Numbered from the stretch's first letter, positions 9,521 through 20,630 are shown. The stretch: 64,000 nucleotides of DNA from Pictodentalium vernedei (GCA_031216915.1 CM062296.1:146320840-146384839); one strand, 5' to 3'. Notes: generated by a model not told the origin, from the sequence alone. A program made the numbers and translations.

Positions 9521-10099
9521 AACTATGAGGGAATTATTCGTGTTTAGTAGGAATAATACGTTTCTAGGTTTTTTTTTTGCGTGAGTACTTTAATCGCCAT
9601 TAATATTGTGGAAAGCCGATGGAGAAACTAACGCCATAATTTTACTAAATTGTCGCATGATTAAGGAAAACAGCTTACCCAGCAAGAAACTTAACATGTC
9701 GGATTTTTTTTCTTTATTATTACCATATGGCTATACCGATCTGGAAATAATGAGGTGCCATTCTGGCGTTATTAACGCGCTATTGTTACCTAACGTACAC
9801 TTTGTTATGAGCTGTAAAACGAACACGACTCTACTTTTAATGGAAAAATGGGCTGGGGTGATACATTAAATTTACGGCGTGGAGTAAAAAAATATAAACT
9901 TAGCGACAGAACTCGCTATTTCATTTTATTTATTTTTGAAGCCAGTAATTAAATTATTTAAAAAAGGGTAATAGAACATCGAAATGTTAAAACTGAAGGG
10001 AAATAACTTCAATATTATTGTTATTGGACACGGCAAAAGCGTAATGAGTCCACATATATCGCAATGCATTGTGGTATACGCGAAATAATCCCTAATGAA
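9521..10099. other. no recognisable gene
   Basis: A+T-rich, with only short frames. The 87-codon frame 9606-9869 shows no domain I recognise. The right end of the Maverick-like element may lie here, but no terminal inverted repeat can be paired because the left end is outside the window. Confidence 0.4.
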
Positions 10100-10690
10100 T
10101 GTGCGTTTCGCGCCATTCAAAATGGCCGCCGCGCATAACGACTCGAAGCACAACATTCAAGATGGCCGCCGCGCATGTATACAAAGTCAAAATGGCCGCC
10201 GCGCATAACGACTCCAAGCACAACATCCAAGATGGCCGCCGCGCATGTACACAGTATTCAAAATGGCCGCCGCGCATGCGTACAACATCCAAGATGGCCG
10301 CCGCTACATGTATACAAAGTCAAAGATGGCCGCCGCGCATGCGTACATCATCCAAGATGGCCGCCACGCATGCCCACAACATCCAAGATGACCGTCGCAC
10401 ATGCGCACAACATTCAAGATGGCCGCCACGCATGCGCACAACATCCAAGATGCCGCCGTACATGCGCACAACATTCAAGATGGCGCCCACGCATGCGCAC
10501 AACATCCAATATGGGCGCCGCACATGCGCACAACATCCAAGATGGCCGCCACGCATGCGCACAACATTCAATATGGCCGCCGCGCATGCGCACAACATCC
10601 AAGATGGCCGCCGCGCATGCGCACAACATCCAAAATGGCCGCTGCGCATGCGTGTCATGTGACTATGACGTCACGCGCATGCGCATAGGG
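10100..10690. repeat. 31-bp minisatellite, about 17 units, with NRF1-like and YY1-like motifs
   Basis: Units of 31 bp (spacing of CAACAT at 10531, 10562, 10593 and 10624) contain CAAGATGGCCGCC followed by GCGCATGCGCAC. GCGCATGCGC is a perfect match to the NRF1 palindrome; AAGATGG contains the YY1 core CCAT on the other strand. Left units are more variable (31-34 bp, CATAACGACT or CATGTATACA variants), right units more uniform, typical for array turnover. The array leaves long frames open on both strands; these are a by-product. Confidence 0.9.
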
Positions 10691-11083
10691 GGTGGGGGGT
10701 CCGAGTAATTAGGGTTGTCAACAACATGCATACTACTATCATATCACTTTAATTTTGGCATTCAAATATCTTTGTCAAGTATAGCCCCTCAGACAACTTT
10801 TTCTCACCCGAGAACAGGGGATCATGCGACAAATAAGGGAAAAATTGTCACGAAGGGAAGTACCGGTCACGTGCACATATTTTTCAGGGAATTCCCTACA
10901 AAAACACACAAAAAGTAAATTGCATTTTTTAGGTTCGAAAGTCATCAAATCATCCTCTTTTTTATCAGGAATATTCAACAATAATGGAAGATTCCAATAC
11001 AATGTTTCAAACGTTTATTGAAACAATATATTTTCCCAAGACTGTTTATTTTTAGAAGTTGCAATATTTCAAGACGGGTAACT
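10691..11083. other. no recognisable gene
   Basis: Unique-looking A+T-rich sequence with only chance-length frames. Confidence 0.4.
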
Positions 11084-11420
11084 CTAATTCAAATATTTAG
11101 TTCCCTGATACCTTATATTCGATTCGAAAGGTGTATCGACAGACCTGAGTTCTTTCGATTGTACATTGCCAGTTTGCTTCTCTCTACTCGTACTGGGCTC
11201 GCAAGGCCTTTTGCTATCGGTGAAATTACGACGACACTTCTCTCGAACAACAACTTTGCCAATCGGAACCACACTGTATCGGCTCATGTGATAATCTCCC
11301 AACTTTTATTCACCCAAATTTCCACTGAACTGACTCATTGTGTCCATGCCTCGTTCGTCCATAGCGACAGACTTCTCGATGTCGGCACCACAGATGACAC
11401 AAAGATTGTCAGACAAAATA
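11084..11420 (-). pseudogene. fragment of a Cys-rich zinc-binding protein
   Basis: From 11415 leftward one frame reads DNLCVICGADIEKSVAMDER and soon stops; after a frame change it continues with VVVREKCRRNFTDSKRPCEP. The pair C-x2-C with a later E/H-K-C-R-x-x-F-T-D block is a pattern I know from a widespread family of uncharacterised invertebrate proteins often found near mobile elements. Only about 110 residues are present, in two frames and with one stop, so this is a broken remnant. Function unknown. Confidence 0.45.
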
Positions 11421-11597
11421 TGTATAATCAATTACCTCTCCCGATACGGCCAGTTCGAAGCGATAATTGACAAAAATTGAATGAAAAAATTACAATGAAA
11501 TAATTGAGATAATCTCACCAATCAGAATATAGCTGTTTCTTTCGTACGTTATCACCGTTAGGTTTCAGCAGAAAACAAACAACTAACAAATAATTAA

Positions 11598-11745
11598 GAA
11601 TTGAATGCAATTTTTTATAATCTTTATTGGAGTATGAACGTGTGGGAATGGGTACAAATTATGGGATTCATACAATTTGTACCCATTCCCACACGTTCAT
11701 ACTCCAATAAAGATTATAAAAATGGCATTCAATTCTTATAATTAC
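11598..11745. repeat. long hairpin beside a MITE (copy 1)
   Basis: AAGAATTGAATGCAATTTT...GGAGTATGAACGTGTGGGAATGGGTACAAATT on the left is mirrored after a short loop (ATGGGATTCATAC) down to AAATGGCATTCAATTCTT. Related hairpins are at 32370-32580 and, as a half, at 43490-43570, each time next to the same ~450-bp element. Confidence 0.85.
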
Positions 11746-12182
11746 ATTCGTAACTGTTTAAACTACGTTTTACCAAACAGCAAAGCAGAAAGACGAAATA
11801 AAACATGTACGGACGAACGAGGCGAAAAACCACCCTCACACAAAAGACAAAGCGCACAACTCTGATTTTTGATTTTCACAACTTTAGAAATGGAAACGAG
11901 TATTTTAGTAACGGGCTTTATGCCACAGTTGGGAAATGTCACCAAAGAAACAGCAGCGGAGTTGAACACTGCGAGCGGCGCTAAAAGTTAAAAACCCGCC
12001 CAAACACCGCCCGAATTACATTCTGTCAACTGCGCTCTACCGTAAATGCGGGTCAAAGTTCGACCAAATGTATGCATTGGAAAATGAATTACGTTTGGTC
12101 ATGACGTTTTCATCCAGCTGACCAATGGGAATTGAGTATTTGGACCCAAAACGTATAACTACATTAACAATGTAATTATAAA
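11736..12182 (+). mobile_element. ~450-bp MITE with ATAATTACATT ends (copy 1)
   Basis: Starts ATAATTACATTCGTAAC and ends ACATTAACAATGTAATTAT, giving short inverted ends. Two other copies (31908-32369 reverse, 43573-44057 forward) align over nearly the whole length. All contain a conserved patch with a short frame beginning METSILVTGFMP, but the frame differs in length and ends by stop codons in different places, so I do not call it coding. Confidence 0.75.
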
Positions 12183-12245
12183 CAAAACAACAGGGATGAT
12201 TCAGATACAAACCGCGATGAACAGAAGTCTTGTAAAGCAATTGTA

Positions 12246-12592
12246 GCGCGGTGGGTCAGTGGTTCTAGCACTGGACTTCAAACCGAAAGGTCCACGGCTC
12301 AATACCAGCTATGGACAAACGTGTTGTGTCCTTGGGCAAGACTCTTCATCCCGATTGCCCATGTGGGGGCACGGTGACGCTGTGTACTAAGACGTACTGC
12401 ACTTTGATGGTGCACTTGTCTTCAACCAATGCTAACCCTTCTTGTGTGGAGTTGGTACGTTGAGGACTCGGACAGTTGTTCGCCGTTGCTCGGTAGTTCT
12501 GTCCGGGAACTCCAGCTTCCTCCACCCGTAAAACTTACCGACTCGAGGTGACCCTGGCTGTCGAAAGTGTCGTTAAAATCCTAATAAATAAA
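12246..12592 (+). mobile_element. tRNA-derived SINE, full length, tail type 1
   Basis: Head GCGCGGTGGGTCAGTGG (box A-like) and ACGGCTCAATACC (weak box B), then the central block TTGTGTCCTTGGGCAAGAC, CCAATGCTAACCC and CCTCCACCCGTAAAAC, and a 3' end GCTGTCGAAAGTGTCGTTAA followed by AATAAATAAA. This central block recurs in at least nine places in the window. Confidence 0.85.
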
Positions 12593-13866
12593 CTTGAACT
12601 TATGTCACACATATTGTCGATTATACAAATAGAGGTCTGTAGTACCTGATTCGGGCTGCTGGGGGAGGGCCTAGCATAATCAACTTGGAGTACCGGTGCA
12701 GTATATCGCCCCCTTAGTTCCAGTGTGTTCTATGAGCCTACTGGCACATAGAACACATTGGAACTCAGGGGACGATATGTTATTTTAACTGGTAGAAAGT
12801 TAAATTATTTTTGGTCATCAAAATTGGTTCTTGCCTTGGTACAATTTATGGGAAAGAGCCTATGTATTATTGTCTGTGTTTTCCTTTCTCTCCTATCTTC
12901 TAGACTGTATTTTTCTCATTTACAGTTTTATGTAGATTATTTTTAGTTTCTGTATTTTATCATAGAAGCATTCTGAATTGTTCGATTTGATTTTTTTACA
13001 TGAAAGTTTTTTTTTAACTTGTATTTTAAGGTAAATAAAATATGTTTAAACTAATCAAACACCCTGAACCGACTTGGAGCTGGGAATCGTAGCCACACTC
13101 ATGTAGATACCCTTAGGTAACTACCCCCCAAAAGGTATCCCCCATAAGGGTATACTCCAATAGTACATCACCGTGTCATAAGTATCCTCAAATATCGTAT
13201 TCGCGTATGTGCTGTATGTCGAGTCACTCTTTCCAGCACAAAAACACATATCAGCACATCCAGCTCGTGCCCATGAGCTATGCGTGGTGTATACACATAC
13301 TTACACACTATGCACTAGTACACAAAGACATAGCTGGGGTGGTGGAGGTTAGAATGGGTATCTTAAGCCAAGAAGTGTAGAGAATAACATGGGTACAACA
13401 GGTCCAGGAATGGCGGGAATAAGGCCTGGGGTAGGCAGAAAACGAGAATTCCGACAGAATGCGAGCCAAATATATTCCGTTTCGCTCATTTGTGGTAGTT
13501 TTCAGATATTTTATCATTGTTGGAAGATACCGGGTCATTTACGGTTATTGGTCGTCTCTTATACTATGGAACAGCACCCACGACCCCATAGCATTACTTG
13601 CTTGTCATACCGGCAGGCTTCTTCAAGATTCTTAGTCGAAAAAGTCCATTTCTATTATTTTTGGTCCTTTTTGGTCGTTATCGGGTTGTTGTGTTAATTA
13701 GATATACTCCTATTCAATGGAATATACCCCAGAACACATCCCTTCCTATCAGGGACGATCCATGTTCATAGCAACCACGGGGGGGGGGGGGGGGGGGGCA
13801 CGGTCATAGAACAGTTTTCCCAGACAGATATATATCTGTGGTACCCAGCCCGTGTGCCTTGGTGAA
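12593..13866. other. non-coding stretch with a hairpin and a G run
   Basis: 12700-12775 is an inverted repeat (CAGTATATCG...TTCCAGTGTGTTCTATGAG / CACATAGAACACATTGGAAC...CGATATG). 13783-13799 is a run of about 17 G. 13390-13740 shares words with 25600-25680 (TACTCCTATTCAAT), an old repeat. No gene found. Confidence 0.5.
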
Positions 13867-13867
13867 T

Positions 13868-13898
<31 letters not shown>

Positions 13899-14252
13899 TT
13901 GGTCTTTAAGGTCACGTAGTTATGCACAGTGACTAATCGTGACCATGGCAGTTTTACGAGTGGAGGAAGCCGGAGTACCCGGAAAGAACCACCGAGCATC
14001 GACGAGCAACTGGCAGCTCCTCAACATTCTAACTCTGTTCAAGCTCCGCTTAAGCAGGGTTACAGCGGTTGAATTCTTGCGCACCATCGACTTGCAGTAC
14101 AGCTTAATACACGGTGTCATCTTGCCCCCATGTAGGCAACCGGGATAAAGTGCCCTGCCCAAGGACACAACGCGGGTCGTCCCGGAAGGGGATCGAACTC
14201 GGGACCTCTAGCACAGAAGTCCAACAGTCTACCACTGAGCCACCGCGCTCTC
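13867..14252 (-). mobile_element. tRNA-derived SINE, reverse, tail type 2
   Basis: Reads on the minus strand from GAGCGCGGTGGCTCAGTGG to a (TAAA)n tail of nine units at 13867. The 3' part carries the block complementary to GGTCTTTAAGGTCAC...GACTAATCGTGACC, the second kind of SINE tail in this window. Confidence 0.85.
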
Positions 14253-14757
14253 TATGCCTTGGAAATTACAATGCACAAAGATGTGTTTTAAACTAATGGA
14301 GCTCCACATTGAAACAAGACCACCGACTAGCATTGCATAATATACCCGGCAGGCTTTTTCGAATCGTTCATAACTACTGGTTCTTTCCAACCAATAACAT
14401 CATACCGAATACCGATTCGAACTTGACCTGTATTTTAGTATGACTGTTTGTAAGCCATACTGTACCATAACTCTGGTTAAGAAAATCCAATCAAACTGAA
14501 AACCCCCACGTGCACAGGTTCTCATGGGTGGTTAAGTTTAAAAAAGATTGGACAACATTTTGCTGAGAAACGCTCCGGACAAAAATCAATCCGGACGGAC
14601 AGGCGGACGGATTGACAAAAGACGGACAAACCACTTTCGTATTTCTCAAACGGGTGTATAAAAGACCTGCACATTTTGTGCTCCATTTTTAACAAATTTC
14701 GGACCGGTGGGAAAATATGGAGGCCAAAATGTGCGCTTTTCTTGATTTTGAAGGCCG
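14253..14757. other. no recognisable gene
   Basis: A+T-rich sequence without a supported gene; a purine-rich CGGACGG-type repeat lies near 14575-14630. Confidence 0.4.
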
Positions 14758-14759
14758 TA

Positions 14760-15282
14760 CACTGCAAAAAATATAGGTTCTCTTTAGAACCAAAACTGGT
14801 TCTAATCTTGTCCCTGAGATGGAACCAGTTCTGTTTAAACAGTATTTATTTCAAATCAAATAAATTTATAAAGATTAACATTAAATATTAACAGAATTAA
14901 ACATAAATTGAGGGGGGTTCAGCCGTAAGTCTAGAGCTTATACGAGGTTGTCTCAAATCATTATTAAGCAAAGGAGATATGAACAGTTGGCATATCGAAC
15001 CAGTTTTGTTTCTGTATAGAACCAATATACCAGGTATTTATATTCGCGTTGTTTCAAAATGTTTGGCGAGTGCGTTTAATAAGCACCACGTTTACTGCTG
15101 AATCTACTTCAGTTCATGTATTATTCTGTTAAAATATTATTCTGAATTGTATCCTAGAGTGCCAATCTTGGTATATTTATTTGATTTGAAATAAATACTG
15201 TTTAAACTAAACTGGTTCCATCTCAGGGACAAGATTAGAACCAGTTTTGGTTCTAAAGAGAACCTATATTTTTTGCAGTGTA
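14760..15282. mobile_element. Tc1/mariner-type MITE with ~105-bp terminal inverted repeats
   Basis: Left end CACTGCAAAAAATATAGG...; right end CCTATATTTTTTGCAGTG. The arms match over about 105 bases (to TTTGAAATAAATACTG/CAGTATTTATTTCAAA), flanked on both sides by TA, the target duplication of Tc1/mariner elements. The 310-bp centre has no coding sequence. Confidence 0.9.
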
Positions 15283-16486
15283 GAAGAGACAAATCATACG
15301 AGGAAAACTTCGGTCACATCTCAAGAGAGAAGAGTCGAAGAGTCTGTGTACTCCCTTCCTACCAACACCCAATTAGATTGGAATGATAACAATGACAGAA
15401 ACCAAAGTCGTGAGGTTCCTCCCCCAACCTGATTCAATGGCGTTGGTATTGTGAGGCAAACATGTTTATGTCACGATAATGTCTCTGTCTTCAATTATTC
15501 ACCGAAAAAAGTGTTACTTTGGGACGCGTGCATCCTTTGACCGCCCTCACCCCCACAGTTTATACGCCTCTGCATTTAACAAGTAAAAATCACCCACTAT
15601 ATGATTCCATCTGCGCGTCTCACTTGTGATTAAAAAAAAACAGATGGCCCACTTCCTGAACGACATTGCTTGGTCCCGAATCCAGCAACAATCAAGTTGG
15701 AAAATTGGATGACATTGTTGCGCTAGTAGACAGAATAATTTTTAGTGGTGGAACGTTCATTGTTCACATATAGAAAAGTGTAACACCTGTCGCAATCTTG
15801 GGTGAGGGGGGTGTGGGCAATAGTTGCTATAAATAAAAGAAATTCTCAACCACAACCATTTTCTCTGAGGTTTACAATTTTTCAACACCTCGCAAGCGCC
15901 GATCGCTTAATAAAGCATACACTTTGATGTCCATGAAAAACGAATACGTTGAAGTTGAGGACATTCTTCACATCAACAAAAAACTGGAATATTCACAACA
16001 TATTTTCGTTATTATTGACAAAAACAAGCGCTGAGATTGAAAAGCTGAAACAGTGTTACTGTCTTGTTTTCGTGCTTGACCTTCTCTTGATGTTTGATGA
16101 CGTGAAAGCTGTTGCGCTGTGACTATAGTCACAGCGTAACAGCTGCCACGTCATTACACCTCATTGATCGGGGTAGTTATCTCGTTGATTGAATAGACGT
16201 CTTTAGTTTTCGGAGTTGTGATAGTTTGACATATGAACCTTTGCATATGTCATCTATGTATTTGTCCCGTGATAGAGGTGATTGGATAGTCAAACCCAGG
16301 TGATTGTGCTCATCAGTATAATGTAGGGGGGGGGGGGGGAGTACCATGAACAAATATGTTCGGTTTTGGGAAGTCATTCAATGTATATAAAAAACATTAC
16401 CCCTTGGTTTTGGCTGCGTTAGAGTCGATAAGCCACTGTTTCGACCATTGTATAATTTGGTTAATATCGCTATTTATTATACTCTG
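15283..16486. other. non-coding stretch with a 60-bp palindrome
   Basis: 16096-16156 is a palindrome (ATGACGTGAAAGCTGTTGCG...CGTAACAGCTGCCACGTCAT with centre GACTATAGTC). A G run lies at 16326-16338. No gene recognised. Confidence 0.5.
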
Positions 16487-16887
16487 TGGGGGCGTGGTGG
16501 CGTTGCGGTAACCGGTTCTCGTCAGATCACCGAAGTTAAGCAACGTCGAGCCCGGTTAATCCTTGGATGGGTGACCTTATGAGCGATCGATTCGGACTCC
16601 CGCGTTGTGTCCTTGGTCAAGGCACTTAACCCAGATTGTCCACATGGGGGTACGAGGACGCCGTGTTCTAAGGCCTACTTAACATCGATGGTGCGCATGT
16701 CTTCAACCAATCTAACCCTGCCTGTGCTGCAGTGCGGAGTTATGATGTTGGGGAGCTGGCAGCTGCTCGTCGTTGTTCGGTGGTTCTCTCCGGGTACTCC
16801 GGCTTCCTCCACCCGTAAAACTGTCACCGACACGACATGAACCTGGCTGTTAAAGTGTCGTTAAACCCTAATAAATAAATAAATAAT
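16487..16887 (+). mobile_element. 5S rRNA-derived SINE (SINE3 type), tail type 1
   Basis: The head 16502-16577 matches the internal promoter half of 5S rRNA: TCTCGTCAGATCACCGAAG, AGTTAAGCAACGTCGAGCCC (box A) and CTTGGATGGGTGACC (box C). From about 16600 on it is the same body as the tRNA-headed SINEs (TTGTGTCCTTGGTCAAGGCA, CTTCCTCCACCCGTAAAACT) and it ends in (AATA)n. It is therefore a 5S-headed sister of the tRNA-headed family, not a 5S gene. Confidence 0.9.
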
Positions 16888-16919
16888 TATACTTTGTAGT
16901 GTGGATGAATTGTTTCCAC

Positions 16920-17480
16920 TCCGGGTTAAGCAAGTATCGTCCACAGAAAGTCTAACTAACGACACAAGGTGATCCCCTATGTCGTTGATATTTTAGAAAC
17001 AAAAATGGACCGAGAAGTGACACCTGTGGTACTCCAGCCTCAATATCGAGATATACGGAATATGAGCCATTAACAAGAACACGTTGTTTTCTTTGAGAAA
17101 GATAATCTGTAAACCAGGCTAGAAGGGGTCCATTAATCCCATATTGCTTCAATTTAAAAAGAACTCCTTTCTGCCAAACTCGAGCAACAGCTTTCGAGAT
17201 GTCACACAAGACTCCACATGTTGCAAACCTTTTTGTCGATGTCTCGACATAGTTTGTGATATACTTCTAAAAGTTGAAATACGGAACTATTTTGTGATAG
17301 GAAACCCGACTGGTAGGTATAAACTAAGTTATGTTCTTTGAAATAATTATAAACATATTTGAATACAACCCGTTCCATCACTTTGCAAACTCACGAGAGT
17401 AAGGATACTGGTCTGTAATCATTTGCATTAAACCTATGGCCCTTTTCAATTAATGGGATAACATTAGCAAGTTTCCGGTC
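16920..17480 (-). pseudogene. non-LTR reverse transcriptase fragment
   Basis: The minus strand contains CDISKAVARVWQKGVLFKLK, YGINGPLLAWFTDYLSQRKQ and VPQVSLLGPFLFL, corresponding to RT motifs 3 to 4 (D-x-SKAFD and PQGS types). The signature residues are mutated, further RT motifs appear only in broken frames, and no start, endonuclease or tail is present. It is a different LINE family or a more diverged copy than the one at 56.7-60.2 kb. Confidence 0.7.
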
Positions 17481-17980
17481 CGATTGAAACTGGCTTCTGT
17501 GAAGTGATTTCGAATAAGCAAATACAATGGTTTAGCTGTTGTTTCTTTTGTTTCTTTGTGCACCCGGTGCCCAATTCCGTCGTGGCCGCATGCCTTTTCG
17601 ATGAAAGTAAAGTAATAACGTTTATGATGCCTTTTTCTGTAAAATTAATACCAGAAAGACTGTTTTCACACTTTAAAACAAAATGGGAAGATTGTGATCA
17701 TTGCTGTTGAGTCTACTGTTTGTTTAAAAAGGGTTTGATTAAAGTCATCAGAATGCCGTGTGATCAAAGTTTGATGCTCTAAAACTCTTTGAAACCCAAG
17801 ATGCCACCGTTCCTAGCCGATTTAGTGGTATATACCTGTGTTATATACATAACTTTTGCATGCTCTTTCCGATGGTGTCATTAGTTTTTCAAAACAACGA
17901 ATACCAAATAAGTTGATTATATCAGCACGAGACCGCCGATTAACTCTGGCTAACGTAACCGCTTTATGGTGGGGAGAAAA
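17481..17980. other. no recognisable gene
   Basis: No domain or repeat boundary recognised. Confidence 0.4.
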
Positions 17981-18133
17981 ATAATCCCCGATGGGTACGG
18001 GTGTGGGATGGGAAAATCTCACCATCGGGACAAGATATTTGGTCCAGACACTCGGCAAGCCTCGTGTCTGGCCCAAATATCTTGCCCCTCGGGTGAGATT
18101 TCCCATCCCACACCCGTACCCATCAGGGATTAT
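17981..18133. repeat. 153-bp hairpin
   Basis: ATAATCCCCGATGGGTACGG...GACAAGATATTTGG on the left pairs with CCAAATATCTTGCCCC...ACCCATCAGGGATTAT on the right, with a small GACACTCGGC.../CGTGTC loop. About 70-base arms with few mismatches. Confidence 0.9.
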
Positions 18134-18372
18134 AATAATCTTGGTCGTCGACTTGGGTGGTGATTCTATGGCATCATTACCATGGTGAAACATGGAAGAA
18201 GAAATTACTTGCCACAAACGTTTGTATGTAGGGTTCTTCGGTTTATTCGATTACGCCACGTGTGATATCACTGATCAATTGACTCATGCAAATAATCAAT
18301 CACATATTTTTTGTTTGTTTTTCAGGACACTAGGGAGTAGGTACCAACAAAGAAATGAGATGGAGCCCTTAA

Positions 18373-18600
18373 CATTTACCCAACGAATCCCGCGTAATAT
18401 GTAAAATCAGCAGCTGAAAAAATATTATTTTTCAAAACATTTCAAACACACCATATCGTGTGACCCCTCTTTAGAACGAGCTCGTCGAGGTAGTTCCAAT
18501 GAGGGGACATATGATATAGTTTGGTTGATATTTTTTTAATTTTTTTTTAAAATGATATTTAAAATAATAAATTTTGATATCGTGTGCGTTGGGTAAAGGG
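18373..18600. mobile_element. piggyBac-like palindromic MITE, subfamily A
   Basis: Flanked by TTAA on both sides (18369-18372, 18601-18604). Ends ATTTACCCAACG / CGTTGGGTAAAGGG; internal palindrome CATATCGTGTGACCCCTC...GAGCTCGTCGAGG. The TTAA duplication and CCCTTTAC-type ends fit piggyBac. Subfamily A has CCATATCA(T/C)GTGACCCC in its stem. Confidence 0.8.
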
Positions 18601-18604
18601 TTAA

Positions 18605-19007
18605 TAACAGAATGCTCAACGATTCTCGGGTTAGTATTACATAACAGTGTGCCGTATTTTGAAATAATTAACACTTCCGATTAATATTTGATGATTTCCT
18701 AATACGAATAGCAGACGACAAATACAACGAAGTTCATTGAAATACTAAAAGATGCATTTTGGGATTAAAAAACGTAGCTTATGGACCCTCATTGGAGCGA
18801 GCAAATATGAATATATAATAGATAGGGCACTGCGAATATCCCATATTCGATTCGATTCGATTCAATTTTAATCTGATATATTCGTAAAAAACGAATAGCG
18901 GGGTTCCCGATGCGATATTACGAGTTTCTGCTTTTGCACGAATGGATCAGCAAACAAGACACCGAAAACAACGCACGCGAACATTCTAGGCCCGCCGAAA
19001 ACCATAT
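18605..19007. other. no recognisable gene
   Basis: A+T-rich; short palindromic words around 18835-18870 only. Confidence 0.4.
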
Positions 19008-19237
19008 TTGCCATATCGAATGGCATCCAAAGCATGGCAGGTTATCCTGGTTACTCGTAGCAGACACAGGCAATGTTTCTGCCAATGGAACTCCGGGTTA
19101 CCCGGAGGTCCATTGGCTGAAACGTTGCTTGTGCACGGGACATATGTACAGAATTAGATAGCCTTACTATGGCCATAACGTGTAGATTAACGCGCTATTT
19201 GTGTGTATTTCATGACAGGACTTATAGTTTTAACTGT
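19008..19237. mobile_element. TA-flanked MITE, CAGTTAAAACTA family, partial
   Basis: Right end TGACAGGACTTATAGTTTTAACTG followed by TA; inside is the palindrome CCAATGGAACTCCGGGTTACCCGGAGGTCCATTGG. Full copies are at 28124-28437 and 44981-45275. The other end is missing here. Confidence 0.75.
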
Positions 19238-19956
19238 ATACCGTGCAGCTGAATGACTCTCATTATCCGGCGACTCTCCGCACTTCTGCTAGATTTTGAT
19301 GGACTTTTGACGGAGTATTGCCTGAGTGTTTTGGTGGATGTGTTTTTCGCTAAATTCAACTAGATCTTGCCTGTGGTGTGCTCTCTCCATGTATACTGTA
19401 GTATATTTAGACAATAGTTCACTGCTCGGATTCGACTACCATTTTTATCTCCTCGTGGGCCGCGCAGATTATTTCAGTCGTTTAACGCCCCGTGAAATAA
19501 TCGTCCGCGCGCCCCAATCGAAGATAAAAATCGTACACGAATCCGAGCAGTGATTTTTTGTAATTATTTTATTGCCTTCTTATTTGTTTTCCCCAAACAA
19601 CAGTTTATAATTGATTAAACTCAACCGATCTGTAACCAATAAAAAAAAAAAAATAAAAAAAAATAGTGCTAAGAGTGGAATACGATGCTGGGAGTGGAAT
19701 CCAATTTTCAGCGAGTGGGAGTGGGAGTGGGAGTGGGAGTGGGAGTGAGAATATGATTTGTTTTGGGTGAAGAAAAATGAGTGAAAATAAAATAAATCCA
19801 TGTAGATGCCTTTGGGTGTATTGAATGGTTATGTGATATGGGGTGTGTGTTTTTGTCAAGAATGTTTTCCCCGAGAAACGGTTGACGATACCTATGTCGT
19901 CGTGACGTCATTGTGGACACGGGATTTAATGGAGACGTTGAAAAATAAACTCTGGT
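19238..19956. other. non-coding stretch with hairpin and microsatellite
   Basis: 19421-19553 is a hairpin (CACTGCTCGGATTCG...GATTATTTCA / TGAAATAATC...CGAATCCGAGCAGTG). 19714-19747 is a (GTGGGA)n run. No gene found. Confidence 0.55.
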
Positions 19957-19988
19957 TTCCTTTTGTTACTTTTAATAAACGAAAACAA

Positions 19989-20579
19989 GGGGCGCGGTGG
20001 CTCAGTAGATAGAGGTGCAGACTGCAACCCGAGTTGTCCTCGGTTCGAATCCCACCTGCGGCAACCGCGTTGTGTCCTTGGGCAAGACACTTCACCCCCC
20101 ATTTCCCACGTGGGGGCACGGTGGCGTTGTGTACTAAGGCGTACTGCGCGTCGATGGTGCACTTGCCTTCAACCAATGCTAACCCTGCTTGTGTGGAGTT
20201 AGTATGTTGGGGGGAGCTGACAGTTGCTCACCGTCGCTCGGTGGTTCTCTCCGGGTATTCCAGCTTCCTCCACCCGTAAAACTGTCGCGGTCATGATTAG
20301 CCATTGTGCAGAAATATGTGACCTTAACCCTTTACACAACGCAGACGATATCAAAATTTATTATTTTAAATATCAATTTTTTTAATTTTTCAAAAAATTT
20401 CAACAAAACCATATCATGTGACCCCTCGTTGGGACGAGCTCGACGAGCTCGTTCCAACGAGGAGTCACATGATATGGTTTTGTTGAAATTTTTTGAAAAA
20501 TAATATTTTTTCAAATGCTGAATTTGCATATTACGCGGGTGGATGCGGGCGATTCGTTGGGTAAAGGGTTAAACACCAA

Positions 20580-20630
<51 letters not shown>
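19989..20630 (+). mobile_element. tRNA-derived SINE, full length, tail type 2, with MITE insertion
   Basis: Head GGGGCGCGGTGGCTCAGTAG (box A) and CGGTTCGAATCCC (box B), body TTGTGTCCTTGGGCAAGACA, and the type 2 tail GATTAGCCATTGTGCAG...GTGACCTTAA|ACACC(AATA)n. The MITE 20328-20568 separates GTGACCTTAA from ACACC; the unbroken junction is visible in the tail at 48331-48475. Confidence 0.9.
20328..20568. mobile_element. piggyBac-like palindromic MITE, subfamily A, inside a SINE
   Basis: Begins CCCTTTACACAACG and ends CGTTGGGTAAAGGG, flanked by TTAA (20324-20327, 20569-20572). The long palindrome is centred on GAGCTCGACGAGCTC at about 20436-20450. The empty site can be read from another SINE copy, which proves the TTAA duplication. 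Confidence 0.93.

Noticed and set aside
10100..10690. Overlapping frames of 95-187 codons on both strands
   Set aside because: They follow from the near-regular repeat and lack of stop words in the unit; both strands and several frames are equally open.
11018..11470. 150-codon plus-strand frame
   Set aside because: The complementary strand carries recognisable Cys-rich protein segments; the plus frame has no domain.
16502..16577. 5S rRNA gene
   Set aside because: Only the internal promoter half is present and it is joined to a SINE body.
19989..20065. tRNA gene
   Set aside because: Box A and B are good but the sequence continues into a SINE body and recurs with the same body at several loci.
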